From contig NZ_QGDD01000009.1 of NCBI RefSeq assembly GCF_003160695.1, positions 182,217 through 246,216 on the forward strand: a stretch of 64,000 bases of DNA, written 5' to 3'. The notes beneath the pieces were generated by a model. That model did not search any database. It had not been told where the DNA came from and worked only from the letters and a program-made list of their open reading frames with translations. Source of the stretch: Nocardioides silvaticus (GTDB lineage: Bacteria > Actinomycetota > Actinomycetes > Propionibacteriales > Nocardioidaceae). Shown one piece after another: positions 27,293 to 35,828 of this stretch. The position numbers and the translations under genes are program-made. Each line of letters opens with the position of its first letter. The stretch's first letter is position 1.

Positions 27293-29176
27293 ATGACTCC
27301 GTTGGTGGTCGAGGTGGACGGTCGCGTCCTCCGCCTCGAGGGAAGCTCCGTGATCCGGATCGGACGGGCGATCGACGCCGAGATCGTCCTGACGGCCGGG
27401 TCGGTGTCCCGGCAGCACGCCGAGCTCCGGCCGGTCGACGGGCTGTGGGTGCTGGTCGACGCGGGGAGCCAGTTCGGCACCTACGTCAACGGCGTCCGGG
27501 TCGCCGAGCACACGATCCGCGAGCGCACGGTGGTGCGGTGCGGGCCGGTCGCGACGGGCTCGGAGCTGACGATCACGCCGGCCGAGCAGGTCACCGGCGG
27601 CGCGGGGCAGGCGCCCAGCGCTCCGCCTCCGCCTCCGCCTCCGCCCCCGGCCCCCGCGGAGTCGTTCGACTCTCCCACGATGCCGCCCGCAGCGGGGGAG
27701 CGACCGACGATCGACTCGCGGTTCGCCCCGCCTCCGCCCCAGTCGCAGCAGCCCCGGCAGCAGCCGTCACAGCAGCCCCCACCGACCGTGCCCGGACCGT
27801 CGGGCACCCAGGTCGCCCGGCCGACCGGGCCAGCGCCGGCCCACGTCATCCCGCCCGGCCTCGACCAGACCCAGGTGCTCGCCGCGCAGTCGGCGCCGCC
27901 GGCCGCGCCCGGAGCGCCGCCGCCGGTGCGCTCGGGGCCCGACCTGCTGCTGGTCGCGGAGGGCAAGGAGCACCGGTTCCGGCACCCGGCGCAGATCTCC
28001 ATCGGCCGGCTGCCCGACTGCACGGTGGTGCTGACCGACCCCGCCGCCTCCCGGATGCACGGCACGGTCGCGGCGGTGCCGGGCGGCTGGACCTACACGA
28101 ACCAGTCGAACGAGGGCACGTTCCTCAAGGGTCGCCGGGTGACGAGCACGAAGTTCGACGAGCGCACCGAGCTGCGCCTCGGCCACCCGGTCGCCGGTCC
28201 CGAGCTCACGCTGGTGCCGATCCTGTCGGCGGTGGAGGAGGAGAAGCGGATCGCGCGTCGCCGCCTCGGCCGCAAGCTGCTGATCGGCGGCGTCGCGGCC
28301 GGTGTCCTCGTGCTGGTCCTCGGAATCGCGGCGGTGACGGTGGTCCTCAGCCGCGACGACGATGACGACCCGACGGCGAGTGACCGGGAGTCGAGCCCCA
28401 CTGCCGAGACCACCACCTCGACCACGCCGACCGGCCCCGCCTCGCCCGAGGAGCTCACCGACGCCGAGCTCGACGCGGCCAAGGCCGCGACCGTGAAGAT
28501 CATCGCCGAGAGCCACGCACTGGCGGACCCGAGCCAGGAGTTCGCGTACGCCGGCTCGGGGTCGATCATCCGCTCGGACGGGCTGATCCTCACCAACGCC
28601 CACGTCGCGGCGCCCGAGTCGCCGGGCATCGTCGAGACCTACGGACCCGAGGCGGCGATCGCGAACCCGGAGTTCCTGCTGATCTCCCTGACCGACGGCG
28701 CGACCGACACCAACGCCCCGCCGGAGTACCGTGCCCGCGTCGTCGCAGCGGACGGGTTCCTCGACGCCGCGGTGATCCAGATTTACGCCAACGCCGACGG
28801 CTCCGACCTCGAGGGCGAGCTGTCGCTGCCGACGGTGCAGATCGGCGACTCGGACCCGCTGCGGGCCGGCGACGACGTGACCGTCCTCGGGTTCCCGGCG
28901 GTCGCGGACTCCGGTGACTCGATCACCGTGACCAGCGGCCTGATCTCGACGGTGATCAACGACCCGAACCTCGGTCCGCGCTCCGAGTACGACACCGACG
29001 CCCGGATCGCTCCGGGGAACTCCGGCGGCATGGCCATCGACAACGAGGGTGTGCTGATCGGCCTGCCGACGGCGCTGGAGTTCGACCCGAGCGGGTCGGG
29101 CGTCACGAGTGGCCGGATCCGCGCGGTCGACGTCGTCAAGGACCTCATCGCGGAGGCCGAGGCCGCGGTCGGCTGA
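27293..29176 (+). CDS. Membrane-bound serine protease with two FHA domains
   Basis: 627 aa (630 if the GTG at 27284, directly after the kinase stop, is used). FHA-1 covers about 1-95 (RIGRAIDAEIV, SRQHAEL). A Pro/Gln-rich linker follows (about 100-215), then FHA-2 (about 220-310; GRLPDCTVVL, SRMHG) and one membrane helix (about 328-350). The outer part is a chymotrypsin-like protease of the DegP/HtrA kind with His437 (TNAHVA), Asp491 (LDAAVIQ) and Ser577 (APGNSGG). There is no PDZ domain. The design suggests that phosphothreonine binding in the cytoplasm could control a protease outside the membrane. The neighbouring kinase is the natural writer of that mark; this link is an inference. Confidence 0.86.
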   Translation: MTPLVVEVDGRVLRLEGSSVIRIGRAIDAEIVLTAGSVSRQHAELRPVDGLWVLVDAGSQFGTYVNGVRVAEHTIRERTVVRCGPVATGSELTITPAEQVTGGAGQAPSAPPPPPPPPPAPAESFDSPTMPPAAGERPTIDSRFAPPPPQSQQPRQQPSQQPPPTVPGPSGTQVARPTGPAPAHVIPPGLDQTQVLAAQSAPPAAPGAPPPVRSGPDLLLVAEGKEHRFRHPAQISIGRLPDCTVVLTDPAASRMHGTVAAVPGGWTYTNQSNEGTFLKGRRVTSTKFDERTELRLGHPVAGPELTLVPILSAVEEEKRIARRRLGRKLLIGGVAAGVLVLVLGIAAVTVVLSRDDDDDPTASDRESSPTAETTTSTTPTGPASPEELTDAELDAAKAATVKIIAESHALADPSQEFAYAGSGSIIRSDGLILTNAHVAAPESPGIVETYGPEAAIANPEFLLISLTDGATDTNAPPEYRARVVAADGFLDAAVIQIYANADGSDLEGELSLPTVQIGDSDPLRAGDDVTVLGFPAVADSGDSITVTSGLISTVINDPNLGPRSEYDTDARIAPGNSGGMAIDNEGVLIGLPTALEFDPSGSGVTSGRIRAVDVVKDLIAEAEAAVG

Positions 29177-29197
29177 CGGCTCCGGCATCATGGTCGG

Positions 29198-29740
29198 GTG
29201 CTGATCCTGCGCCGGGTGCCCCGCTCCGGGGCGCGCCTGTCCGCGGGACTGACCGCGGCGGAGACCACCGCCGCGCTCGCGATCGCCCACACTGCCGCCG
29301 GCGGCACGCTGCCCTCGGCCGGCTGGCTGCTGACGATCGCCGCGACGGCGTACGGCGCCGGCCTGCTGGTGCTCCGCGGCCGGTTGCCGGTGCGCGTGGT
29401 GCTGCCCGCCCTCGTCGGCGCCCAGGTGCTCCTCCACGCATGGCTCGTGACGCTGACCTCCGGCACCGGTGCGCACCCGCACGGCGCCGGCTCCGACCTG
29501 CTCGGGCTCAGCTGGCCGATGCTGCTCGCGCACCTCGGTGCCGGACTGGTCGCCGCCGTGGCCTGGGTGCTGCGGCGACGCGCGGTCGAGGTGCTGCTGG
29601 GCTGGTCGGAGACGCCGGCACCGGTCGTCGTCGATGTCCGGCGCACCGCGGCGCGGTGGGTCGCGCCCCTACTCGAGCGCGTCCACCTCACCGCCCGGCC
29701 GACGCGCGGTCCGCCGTCGGTGCCGGCAGCAGCCGCCTGA
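29198..29740 (+). CDS. Integral membrane protein of the copper locus
   Basis: 180 aa, four or five hydrophobic helices between residues 15 and 130. A His-containing loop (GAHPHGAG) faces one side and a basic tail the other. GTG start with a CATCAT box six bases upstream, so probably leaderless. It precedes ycnI and copC-copD on the same strand, and the His loop fits a metal role. Short membrane proteins in this position are common in actinobacteria, but no function is known to me. Confidence 0.6.
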   Translation: MLILRRVPRSGARLSAGLTAAETTAALAIAHTAAGGTLPSAGWLLTIAATAYGAGLLVLRGRLPVRVVLPALVGAQVLLHAWLVTLTSGTGAHPHGAGSDLLGLSWPMLLAHLGAGLVAAVAWVLRRRAVEVLLGWSETPAPVVVDVRRTAARWVAPLLERVHLTARPTRGPPSVPAAAA

Positions 29741-29817
29741 CCGACTCGACTCTCGGGTCCCAGTCCGGTCGGCCGGCTGCGCCTGCGTGCACCCACCGAC
29801 TCGAGACAAGGAAACCC

Positions 29818-30522
29818 ATGCACATCCGATACATCACCCTGCCCGTCGCAGCCGCGGCGGGTGCTCTTGCGCTGACCGTCGCGCCGGCGTCGGCACACGT
29901 CACCGTCACGCCGAGCACGACGGCCGCCGGCTCCTACGCGGTGCTCACGTTCAGCGCCGGCCACGGTTGCGAGGGCTCGCCGACGACCTCGATCGCCATC
30001 AAGATGCCGGAGGAGGTCTACGCGGTCACGCCGACGCGCAACCCCTTCTGGACCATCGAGAAGGTGATGGCCGACCTCGACGAGCCGATCACCGACGCCC
30101 ATGGCAATGAGATCACCGAGCGCGTCGACCAGGTCGTCTACACGGCCGACCAGCCGCTGCCCGACGGGGAGCGGGACACGTTCGAGCTCTCGCTGCAGCT
30201 GCCGGACGCCGAGGGCGAGACGCTGGCCTTCCCGGTCGTGCAGACCTGTGAGCAGGGCGAGAACCCGTGGACCGAGACCGTCGCGGACGGCGAGGACCCG
30301 GAGTCCCTGGAGTACCCGGCACCCCTGGTGACGATCACGGCGGCCGAGGGAGACGGCCACGGCGGTGCGGAGCCCGCAGCCGTCGCGACCGACGACGCAG
30401 GGGGCACCGGCGACTCCGACGAGTCCGGCGACGGCAACGGGCTCGCGCTCGCAGGTCTGGGCACCGGGATCCTCGGCATCCTCCTCGGGGGCCTCGCCCT
30501 GGCGCGGAGCCGGAAGGCCTGA
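29818..30522 (+). CDS. YcnI-family (DUF1775) secreted copper-binding protein
   Basis: 234 aa. The signal peptide (1-26) ends in APASA, so the mature protein starts with His27. In this family the N-terminal histidine binds Cu(II). A DUF1775 domain (about 27-170), a low-complexity Asp/Gly-rich spacer and a C-terminal membrane anchor (LALAGLGTGILGILLGGLALA) ending in RSRKA follow. It is attached to the outer face of the membrane. Next gene: a CopC-CopD fusion 10 bp away, with the same exposed N-terminal histidine. Confidence 0.88.
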   Translation: MHIRYITLPVAAAAGALALTVAPASAHVTVTPSTTAAGSYAVLTFSAGHGCEGSPTTSIAIKMPEEVYAVTPTRNPFWTIEKVMADLDEPITDAHGNEITERVDQVVYTADQPLPDGERDTFELSLQLPDAEGETLAFPVVQTCEQGENPWTETVADGEDPESLEYPAPLVTITAAEGDGHGGAEPAAVATDDAGGTGDSDESGDGNGLALAGLGTGILGILLGGLALARSRKA

Positions 30523-30532
30523 GGACCACCTC

Positions 30533-32164
30533 GTGATCGGGCGTGTGCTGACGGCGGTGCTGCTCGCCGGGCTCCTCGTGGGCTCGGGGGCCGCGCCGGC
30601 GTCGGCGCACGCCTCGCTGATCTCCTCCGACCCTGCCGAGGGCGCGGTCCTGCCCGAGGCCCCGGACCGCGTCACCCTCACCTTCGACGAGCCGGTGTCC
30701 GTGGTCGACGACGGCGTCAAGGCCTACGACGCGGCGGGGGAGCCGCTCGACATCGACGCGGGCGCACGGGACGAGGAGGTCATCGCTGACCTGCCCGGCG
30801 ACCTCGCCGACGGCACCTATGTCGTGGTCTGGCGGGTCGTCTCCAGCGACGGACACCCGATCGCCGGGTCGCTGACCTTCCACGTGGGCGCACCGAGCGA
30901 GTCGGTGGCGCCCCCGCGCGACGGCGGGACCGCCGACGACTCGGCGATGCGCAATGTCGCCAGCGTCGTGCAGGCCATCTCCTACGTGGCGCTGCTCCTG
31001 GCCGGCGGCTTGACCCTGTTCCTGTCGTGGACCGCCCGCGGCCTCCGCCTCCGTGACGACGTACGACGACGCCTGCTCCTGCTCCAGCGCGGCTCCGCGG
31101 CCGTCGCGGTCGTCGTCGCGGCACTCGGCGTGCTCGTCTCCGGCGCCTACCAGCGCGGTGCCGGGACCAGCGGGTTGCTCGAGGGCGCGTCGCTGGACCC
31201 GGCACTGGTCGGCGACGACCTCACCGTGCTCGCGCTGCAGGTCGTCGGCCTGGGCCTGGCCGTGGTGCTCGCCGGTCGGCCGTCACCGTCGCTGGCCGGC
31301 GACATCGGTGCAGCGCTCGCGGTGTGGTCGCCCGCCCTGGTGGGGCACACCCGCGCCTACGAGCCGGTGTCGCTGCTCGTCCTCACCGACGCCCTGCACC
31401 TCAGCGCGGGCGCGGCCTGGCTGGGAGGACTGGCCGGCCTGGCGGTCACGCTCCCGTCCCTCGCCGGTCGCGAACGCGAGTCGGCGCTGCTGCTGAGCCG
31501 GTTCTCCACCATCGCCGCGGGTCTGCTGGTGGTGCTCGCCGGTGCCGGCGCCCTGCTCGGCTGGCGGATCCTCGGCTCCTGGGGCGGGCTGGTCGACACC
31601 ACCTACGGCCGGCTGCTGCTCGTCAAGGTCGGGATCGCACTCGTCGTGGCTGCAGTGGCCGGGTGGAACCGCTTCGTCCTCCTCCCGCGGGTGACCGACG
31701 GGCCCCACGAGGCCCGCCGGCGGGCGACGTACGCCGTGCGCCGGGTGGTCCTCCTCGAAGGGACCCTGCTCGTCGCCCTGCTCGGCGTCACCGGGTTCCT
31801 CGTCGAGCAGCCGCCACGCGCCGAGCCGGCCGCGGCGACGGCACCGGCGTCGACCGTCGCGAAGGCCGTGGTCGACGACCTGCAGGTGCTCGCGACGCTC
31901 GACGCGGGCGAGGGCCGGCAGCGACAGCTGGTCGTGCAGGTCCAGGACCTGGGCGGGGAACCCGTCGACCTGCACACCCGACCCGACGTGGTGCTGCGCA
32001 GCGCCGACGTCGACCTCGGTGCGGTCCCGGTCGTCCCGACCGGCGCGGGCACCTTCGTCGCCGACATCAGCTTCCCCACCGCGGGGGAGTGGGAGGTCCA
32101 GGTGAGCCTGCGGATCGACGAGTTCGAGAACCCGGTCACCACGCTGTCGGTCGAGGTGGAGTGA
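30533..32164 (+). CDS. CopC-CopD fusion, copper uptake/handling
   Basis: 543 aa. The signal peptide ends at Ala25, so mature CopC begins with His26 (AHASLISSDPAEGA), the classical Cu(II) site. CopC domain about 26-120; CopD membrane domain with eight helices about 145-420. A C-terminal outside domain (about 445-543) resembles the YtkA/FixH beta-sandwich. CopC and CopD are separate genes in proteobacteria; the fusion is usual in actinobacteria. CopCD systems import copper, for example for cytochrome oxidase. GTG start 10 bp after ycnI; same operon. Confidence 0.9.
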   Translation: MIGRVLTAVLLAGLLVGSGAAPASAHASLISSDPAEGAVLPEAPDRVTLTFDEPVSVVDDGVKAYDAAGEPLDIDAGARDEEVIADLPGDLADGTYVVVWRVVSSDGHPIAGSLTFHVGAPSESVAPPRDGGTADDSAMRNVASVVQAISYVALLLAGGLTLFLSWTARGLRLRDDVRRRLLLLQRGSAAVAVVVAALGVLVSGAYQRGAGTSGLLEGASLDPALVGDDLTVLALQVVGLGLAVVLAGRPSPSLAGDIGAALAVWSPALVGHTRAYEPVSLLVLTDALHLSAGAAWLGGLAGLAVTLPSLAGRERESALLLSRFSTIAAGLLVVLAGAGALLGWRILGSWGGLVDTTYGRLLLVKVGIALVVAAVAGWNRFVLLPRVTDGPHEARRRATYAVRRVVLLEGTLLVALLGVTGFLVEQPPRAEPAAATAPASTVAKAVVDDLQVLATLDAGEGRQRQLVVQVQDLGGEPVDLHTRPDVVLRSADVDLGAVPVVPTGAGTFVADISFPTAGEWEVQVSLRIDEFENPVTTLSVEVE

Positions 32165-32167
32165 CCC

Positions 32168-33079
32168 CTACGAGGTGACGGTCGCCGTCACCGGCACCGT
32201 GTGCAGCAGGCCGTCGACGCGCACCTGGACGAACAGGTGGTAGTCGCCGGGTCGCTCGAACGTCGTGTGGAACGTGAGCCGGGTGCCGTCGTCGGTCACC
32301 TCGGGCGCGCCGTACGGGTGCACGTGGACGAACACCTGGTCGGCGGGCCGATCGGCGACCCGGAACCCCGAGACGTGCGCGGACGTGCCGAGGTAGGACC
32401 CCAGGGTGACCGGCTCCCCGTCGACGGTGGTGACCACCAGGTGCAGGCGGCCGTCCTCGCCCGCCTCGACCGGACCGTCGACCGCGACCCGCACGATGCC
32501 GTCGTCGCTCTGGTCCGACGCGGTCGCGACGGTCGGCCGCCACCGGCCCGGCACCGCGACGGTCTCGCCCAGGACGACCGGGCGGTCGGCACCAGCCGGC
32601 TGGAAGTCGGCGAGCACGCGGTAGTCGCCCGGTCCGTCCAGGTCGACCGGCACGGTCCAGGTGCTGTCACCGGTGAGGGAGGGGTGCACGTGGCGGTAGA
32701 CACCGAGGTCGGTGCGCACGACGTAGAGGTGCACCAGCTTGGTCTGCACCTCGGTGAGGTCGGTGACCGGCTGCCCGTCGCGGTCGAGGATCCGGAAGCT
32801 GAGGTCGCCCGGTCCGTCGGTCCCGCGCGGCAGCCGCACGTCGGAGAGCCGGTAGCCGCCGGCGGAGGCAGTGGTGCCGTCGCCGATCGACGCCGCGTCG
32901 CTCTCGCCGGGTGCGTGGGTGTGCCCCGCGCCGTCCGAGGGCGGGTTGAGCACGATCCGGTCCGGATCCGGCTCGGCAGCCGGCTCGTCCCCCCCACACG
33001 CCGCGGCCGACAGGCTCAGCGCGCCGGCGGCGAGCAGGGCGAGCAGTCGGCGGGCGGGCAAGAAGGACATGACTCTCAT
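32168..33079 (-). CDS. Secreted lipoprotein with duplicated His-rich beta domain
   Basis: 303 aa. A signal sequence with a lipobox-like SAAAC puts the lipidated Cys at 28. Two similar beta-sandwich repeats follow: about 75-175 with YRHVHPSL, and about 195-300 with FVHVHPYG. The matching HVHP motifs suggest an internal duplication and a metal role. It is convergent with the CopC-CopD gene. ATG overlaps the antiporter stop (ATGA), which supports the start at 33079 over a second Met three codons later. I cannot name the family with certainty; it resembles YtkA-like proteins. Confidence 0.72.
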   Translation of the reverse strand: MRVMSFLPARRLLALLAAGALSLSAAACGGDEPAAEPDPDRIVLNPPSDGAGHTHAPGESDAASIGDGTTASAGGYRLSDVRLPRGTDGPGDLSFRILDRDGQPVTDLTEVQTKLVHLYVVRTDLGVYRHVHPSLTGDSTWTVPVDLDGPGDYRVLADFQPAGADRPVVLGETVAVPGRWRPTVATASDQSDDGIVRVAVDGPVEAGEDGRLHLVVTTVDGEPVTLGSYLGTSAHVSGFRVADRPADQVFVHVHPYGAPEVTDDGTRLTFHTTFERPGDYHLFVQVRVDGLLHTVPVTATVTS

Positions 33080-34188
33080 GGTGCCGCAGCCAGGAAGAGG
33101 AACGCCGCGAACAGGACCAGGTGCACCCCGCCGGCGAGCGGCTTGGCGCGGCCCGGCACCACGGTGAGCACGGAGACGATGACCGACAGCACCAGCAGGA
33201 CGATCTGGAGCGGGTCCAGTCCGAGGGCCAGCGGGCCGTCGAGCCAGATCGACGCCACGGCGATGGCCGGGATCGTGAGGCCGATCGACGCCATCGCCGA
33301 GCCGTAGGCGAGGTTGAAGCTGGTCTGGACGCGGTCCCGGACAGCTGCGCGCACCGCCGCGATCGACTCGGGCAGCAGCACCAGCAGCGCGATGACGACG
33401 CCGACCACCGCGTGCGGCAGGCCGAGCGAGGCCACGGCGTCCTCGATCGCGTAGGACTCGACCTTGGCGAGCCCGACCACGCTCACGAGCGCGAGCGCCA
33501 GCAGGGCCAGGCTGAGCACCGCCTCCCGGTTGGTCGGCGGGTCCGCGTGGCCGTCCTGGTCGAGGTCGACCGGGCCGTCGGCCCTCGAGGAGTCCGCGAC
33601 CGGCAGGAAGAAGTCGCGGTGGCGCACGGTCTGCGTGACCACGAACATGCCGTAGAGCGCGAGCGAGGCGACGGCCGCGAACGCCAGCTGCTCGCCGGTG
33701 AACACCGGTCCGTCGGCGCTCGTCGTGAAGCTCGGCACGACCAGGGTCAGGCCGGCGAGCGTGACCACGGTGGCGAGCGCCGAGCCGGTGCCCTCCGGGT
33801 TGAAGGCCGCCAGGTGGTGGCGGAGGGCTCCGACGACGATCGCGAGACCGGCGATGCCGTTGACGGTGATCATCACCGCCGCGAAGACCGTGTCCCGCGC
33901 CAGGGCCGACGTGTCGCCCTTGCCCGTCACCATCAGCGTGACGATGAGTCCGACCTCGATGACCGTGACGGCGACAGCCAGCAGCAGCGACCCGAACGGC
34001 TCTCCCACCCGGTGGGCGACGACCTCGGCGTGGTGCACGGCCGCGAGCACGGCCGCGACCAGCGCGACCCCGACGACGATGTTGCCCAGCGTGCCCGGGT
34101 GCGTGCCCCAGGCGAAGACCAGCACGATCGCGGCGGCCGGAGGGCTCACCAAGTTCCAGGACAGGCGGCCGGCCGTCGTCGTCATCAT
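33076..34188 (-). CDS. Ca2+/cation:proton antiporter (CaCA/ChaA-like)
   Basis: 370 aa, ten to eleven helices in two halves separated by an acidic hydrophilic loop (PVDLDQDGHADPPTNREAV). This is the layout of the CaCA superfamily; ChaA of E. coli is the closest well-known relative. The repeat motif reads SIGLTIPAIAV in the second half. It exports Ca2+ or Na+ in exchange for protons. Start: one of two consecutive ATGs (34188 or 34185), 10 bp after a TAGACT box (reverse of 34199-34204). It is translationally coupled to the lipoprotein gene by ATGA. Confidence 0.84.
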   Translation of the reverse strand: MMTTTAGRLSWNLVSPPAAAIVLVFAWGTHPGTLGNIVVGVALVAAVLAAVHHAEVVAHRVGEPFGSLLLAVAVTVIEVGLIVTLMVTGKGDTSALARDTVFAAVMITVNGIAGLAIVVGALRHHLAAFNPEGTGSALATVVTLAGLTLVVPSFTTSADGPVFTGEQLAFAAVASLALYGMFVVTQTVRHRDFFLPVADSSRADGPVDLDQDGHADPPTNREAVLSLALLALALVSVVGLAKVESYAIEDAVASLGLPHAVVGVVIALLVLLPESIAAVRAAVRDRVQTSFNLAYGSAMASIGLTIPAIAVASIWLDGPLALGLDPLQIVLLVLSVIVSVLTVVPGRAKPLAGGVHLVLFAAFLFLAAAP

Positions 34189-34258
34189 CGTGGTAACGAG
34201 TCTAGGGACTGGTCGGCAGAGGGATGCGCGCGCGGTCGGACAGGAGCACCATGGAGGC

Positions 34259-35239
34259 ATGGCGGCGCTGATCGACCGGGCCGCGATCGACTCGGCGACC
34301 GGGCACGGCCAGCTGGGCGAGGACGGGCGTTCGGGCGCGGCCCTCCGGCGCCTCACCCTCGGTGACGGCCGCCGCGTGGTCGTGAAGACCTACGACGCCC
34401 GCACCGACTTCGTCATGCAGATCGTGGGGGACCAGCACGGGCGCGAGGTCGAGCTGTTCCTCTCCGGCGCACTCGACGACCTGCCGCCGACCGTGCGGCA
34501 CCCGATCCTGGCTGCCTGGTACGACGACGAGGGGCGCGGGGTCGTCGTCATGCGGGATCTCGGCGACGCGGTGCTGACCTGGGACCATGTGCTCCTCTCG
34601 GCCCAGCTGCGGGTGGTCCTCGGCGGGCTCCACGACCTGCATGCGACCCACCGTGGCCGCACCGAGCCGACCGCCACGGCTCTCGACAGGGTGGTCGGCG
34701 TCTTCGAGCCGGACCGGATCCGACCCCTCTCCGGACTGCCGCTCGTCGACGCGGCCCTGCGTGGCTGGGAGCTCTTCGCCGACCTTGCGCCGGGCGAGGT
34801 CGGCCGGCGGGTGCTCGCCCTGTCCCAGGACGGCGGGCCCCTGGTCCGCGCGCTCGCGGGGTGCACGCCGACCCTCCTCCACGGGGACGTCGCGACCGTC
34901 AACATGGCGCTCGACGCCGACGGTCTGGTCCTCTTCGACTGGGGGATCGCGACGGTGGGCCCGGCCGAGCTCGACGTCGCCCGGCTCCTCGTCGGTTGCG
35001 CCCACACGTTCGACCTGTCCTTTGACGGGTACCTCGACCTCCAGCGAGAGGTGGCCGGCGCGGACCACGACGAGGACGCGCTCGACCTCGCACTGCTCGC
35101 GGGCCTGACCTGGATGGGCTGGAACAAGGCGCTCGACGTCGTCGACCACCCCGACCCCGCCGTACGTGCTCGGGAACTGGCGGGGCTGGACTGGTGGCTC
35201 GCCCGAGCCGAGCGTGCCTTCGAGAAAGGACTGGTGTGA
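34259..35239 (+). CDS. Aminoglycoside phosphotransferase (APH)-fold kinase
   Basis: 326 aa. The N-lobe has RRVVVKTYDA with the ATP lysine. The catalytic block LLHGDVATVNMALDADGLVLFDWG carries the Brenner Asp, Asn and metal-binding Asp of APH/choline-kinase enzymes. The family phosphorylates small molecules (antibiotics, methylthioribose, choline, fructosamine), and the substrate here cannot be told. The stop overlaps the next start (TGATG). Resistance should not be assumed. Confidence 0.8.
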   Translation: MAALIDRAAIDSATGHGQLGEDGRSGAALRRLTLGDGRRVVVKTYDARTDFVMQIVGDQHGREVELFLSGALDDLPPTVRHPILAAWYDDEGRGVVVMRDLGDAVLTWDHVLLSAQLRVVLGGLHDLHATHRGRTEPTATALDRVVGVFEPDRIRPLSGLPLVDAALRGWELFADLAPGEVGRRVLALSQDGGPLVRALAGCTPTLLHGDVATVNMALDADGLVLFDWGIATVGPAELDVARLLVGCAHTFDLSFDGYLDLQREVAGADHDEDALDLALLAGLTWMGWNKALDVVDHPDPAVRARELAGLDWWLARAERAFEKGLV

Positions 35240-35817
35240 TGGAGACGGAGGAGATCTACCGCAGGACCGTGGACTGGTGGCGGTCCTGCCTGGACGGCGT
35301 CGGTGACGGCCAGTGGGGCGACCCGACGCCGTGCGCGGACTGGAACGTGCGGGAGCTGGTCAACCACGTGACAGGTGAGGACCTGTGGGCCGGGCCGCTG
35401 CTCGAGGGACGCACGATCGAGGAGGTGGGCGACACCTTCGACGGGGACCTGCTCGGCGATGCGCCGCTCGAGACCGCGCGCTCGGCTGCGGACGCAGGGG
35501 TCGACGCCGTCACCCGGCTGCTCCCGCAGCGCGAGACCGTGCACCTGTCCTACGGCGAGGAGCGCTCCGAGGAGTACGTCCGGCAGCTCTCGGCCGACCA
35601 CCTCGTGCACGGCTGGGACCTCGCGGCGGCGACCGGGGGCGAGGTCCGGATGGATCCCGACGTGGTGGCCGAGGTCGCTGACTGGTTCGCCGAGCGGGAA
35701 GAGCTCTACCGCGGCGCGGGGATCATCGGCGAGCAGGGCCCGCTGGACGGCGACCCCCAGCACGACCTGTTGGCGCGCTTCGGTCGCGATGCGGGCTGGA
35801 GGCCACCCGGCTCGTAG
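35239..35817 (+). CDS. TIGR03086-family metal-binding protein (DinB/MDMPI-like)
   Basis: 192 aa. The four-helix bundle of the mycothiol-dependent maleylpyruvate isomerase type is recognisable from PTPCADWNVRELVNHV, with the first metal-binding His, and LSADHLVHGWDLA with the others. Many actinobacterial members are mycothiol S-transferases; the exact reaction is unknown. ATG overlaps the kinase stop by one base (TGATG), so the pair is coupled. Its stop codon is also the first three bases of the TAGAAT promoter box of the next gene. Confidence 0.82.
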   Translation: METEEIYRRTVDWWRSCLDGVGDGQWGDPTPCADWNVRELVNHVTGEDLWAGPLLEGRTIEEVGDTFDGDLLGDAPLETARSAADAGVDAVTRLLPQRETVHLSYGEERSEEYVRQLSADHLVHGWDLAAATGGEVRMDPDVVAEVADWFAEREELYRGAGIIGEQGPLDGDPQHDLLARFGRDAGWRPPGS

Positions 35818-35820
35818 AAT
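35815..35820 (+). promoter_or_regulatory. -10 element of the radical SAM gene
   Basis: TAGAAT, close to consensus, eight bases before the ATG at 35829, pointing to a leaderless transcript. Its first three bases are the stop codon of the preceding gene. Confidence 0.55.
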
Positions 35821-35828
35821 CGACTCCT

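Noticed and set aside
34259..35239. Aminoglycoside resistance gene
   Set aside because: Only the general APH fold is visible; many such kinases act on metabolites.
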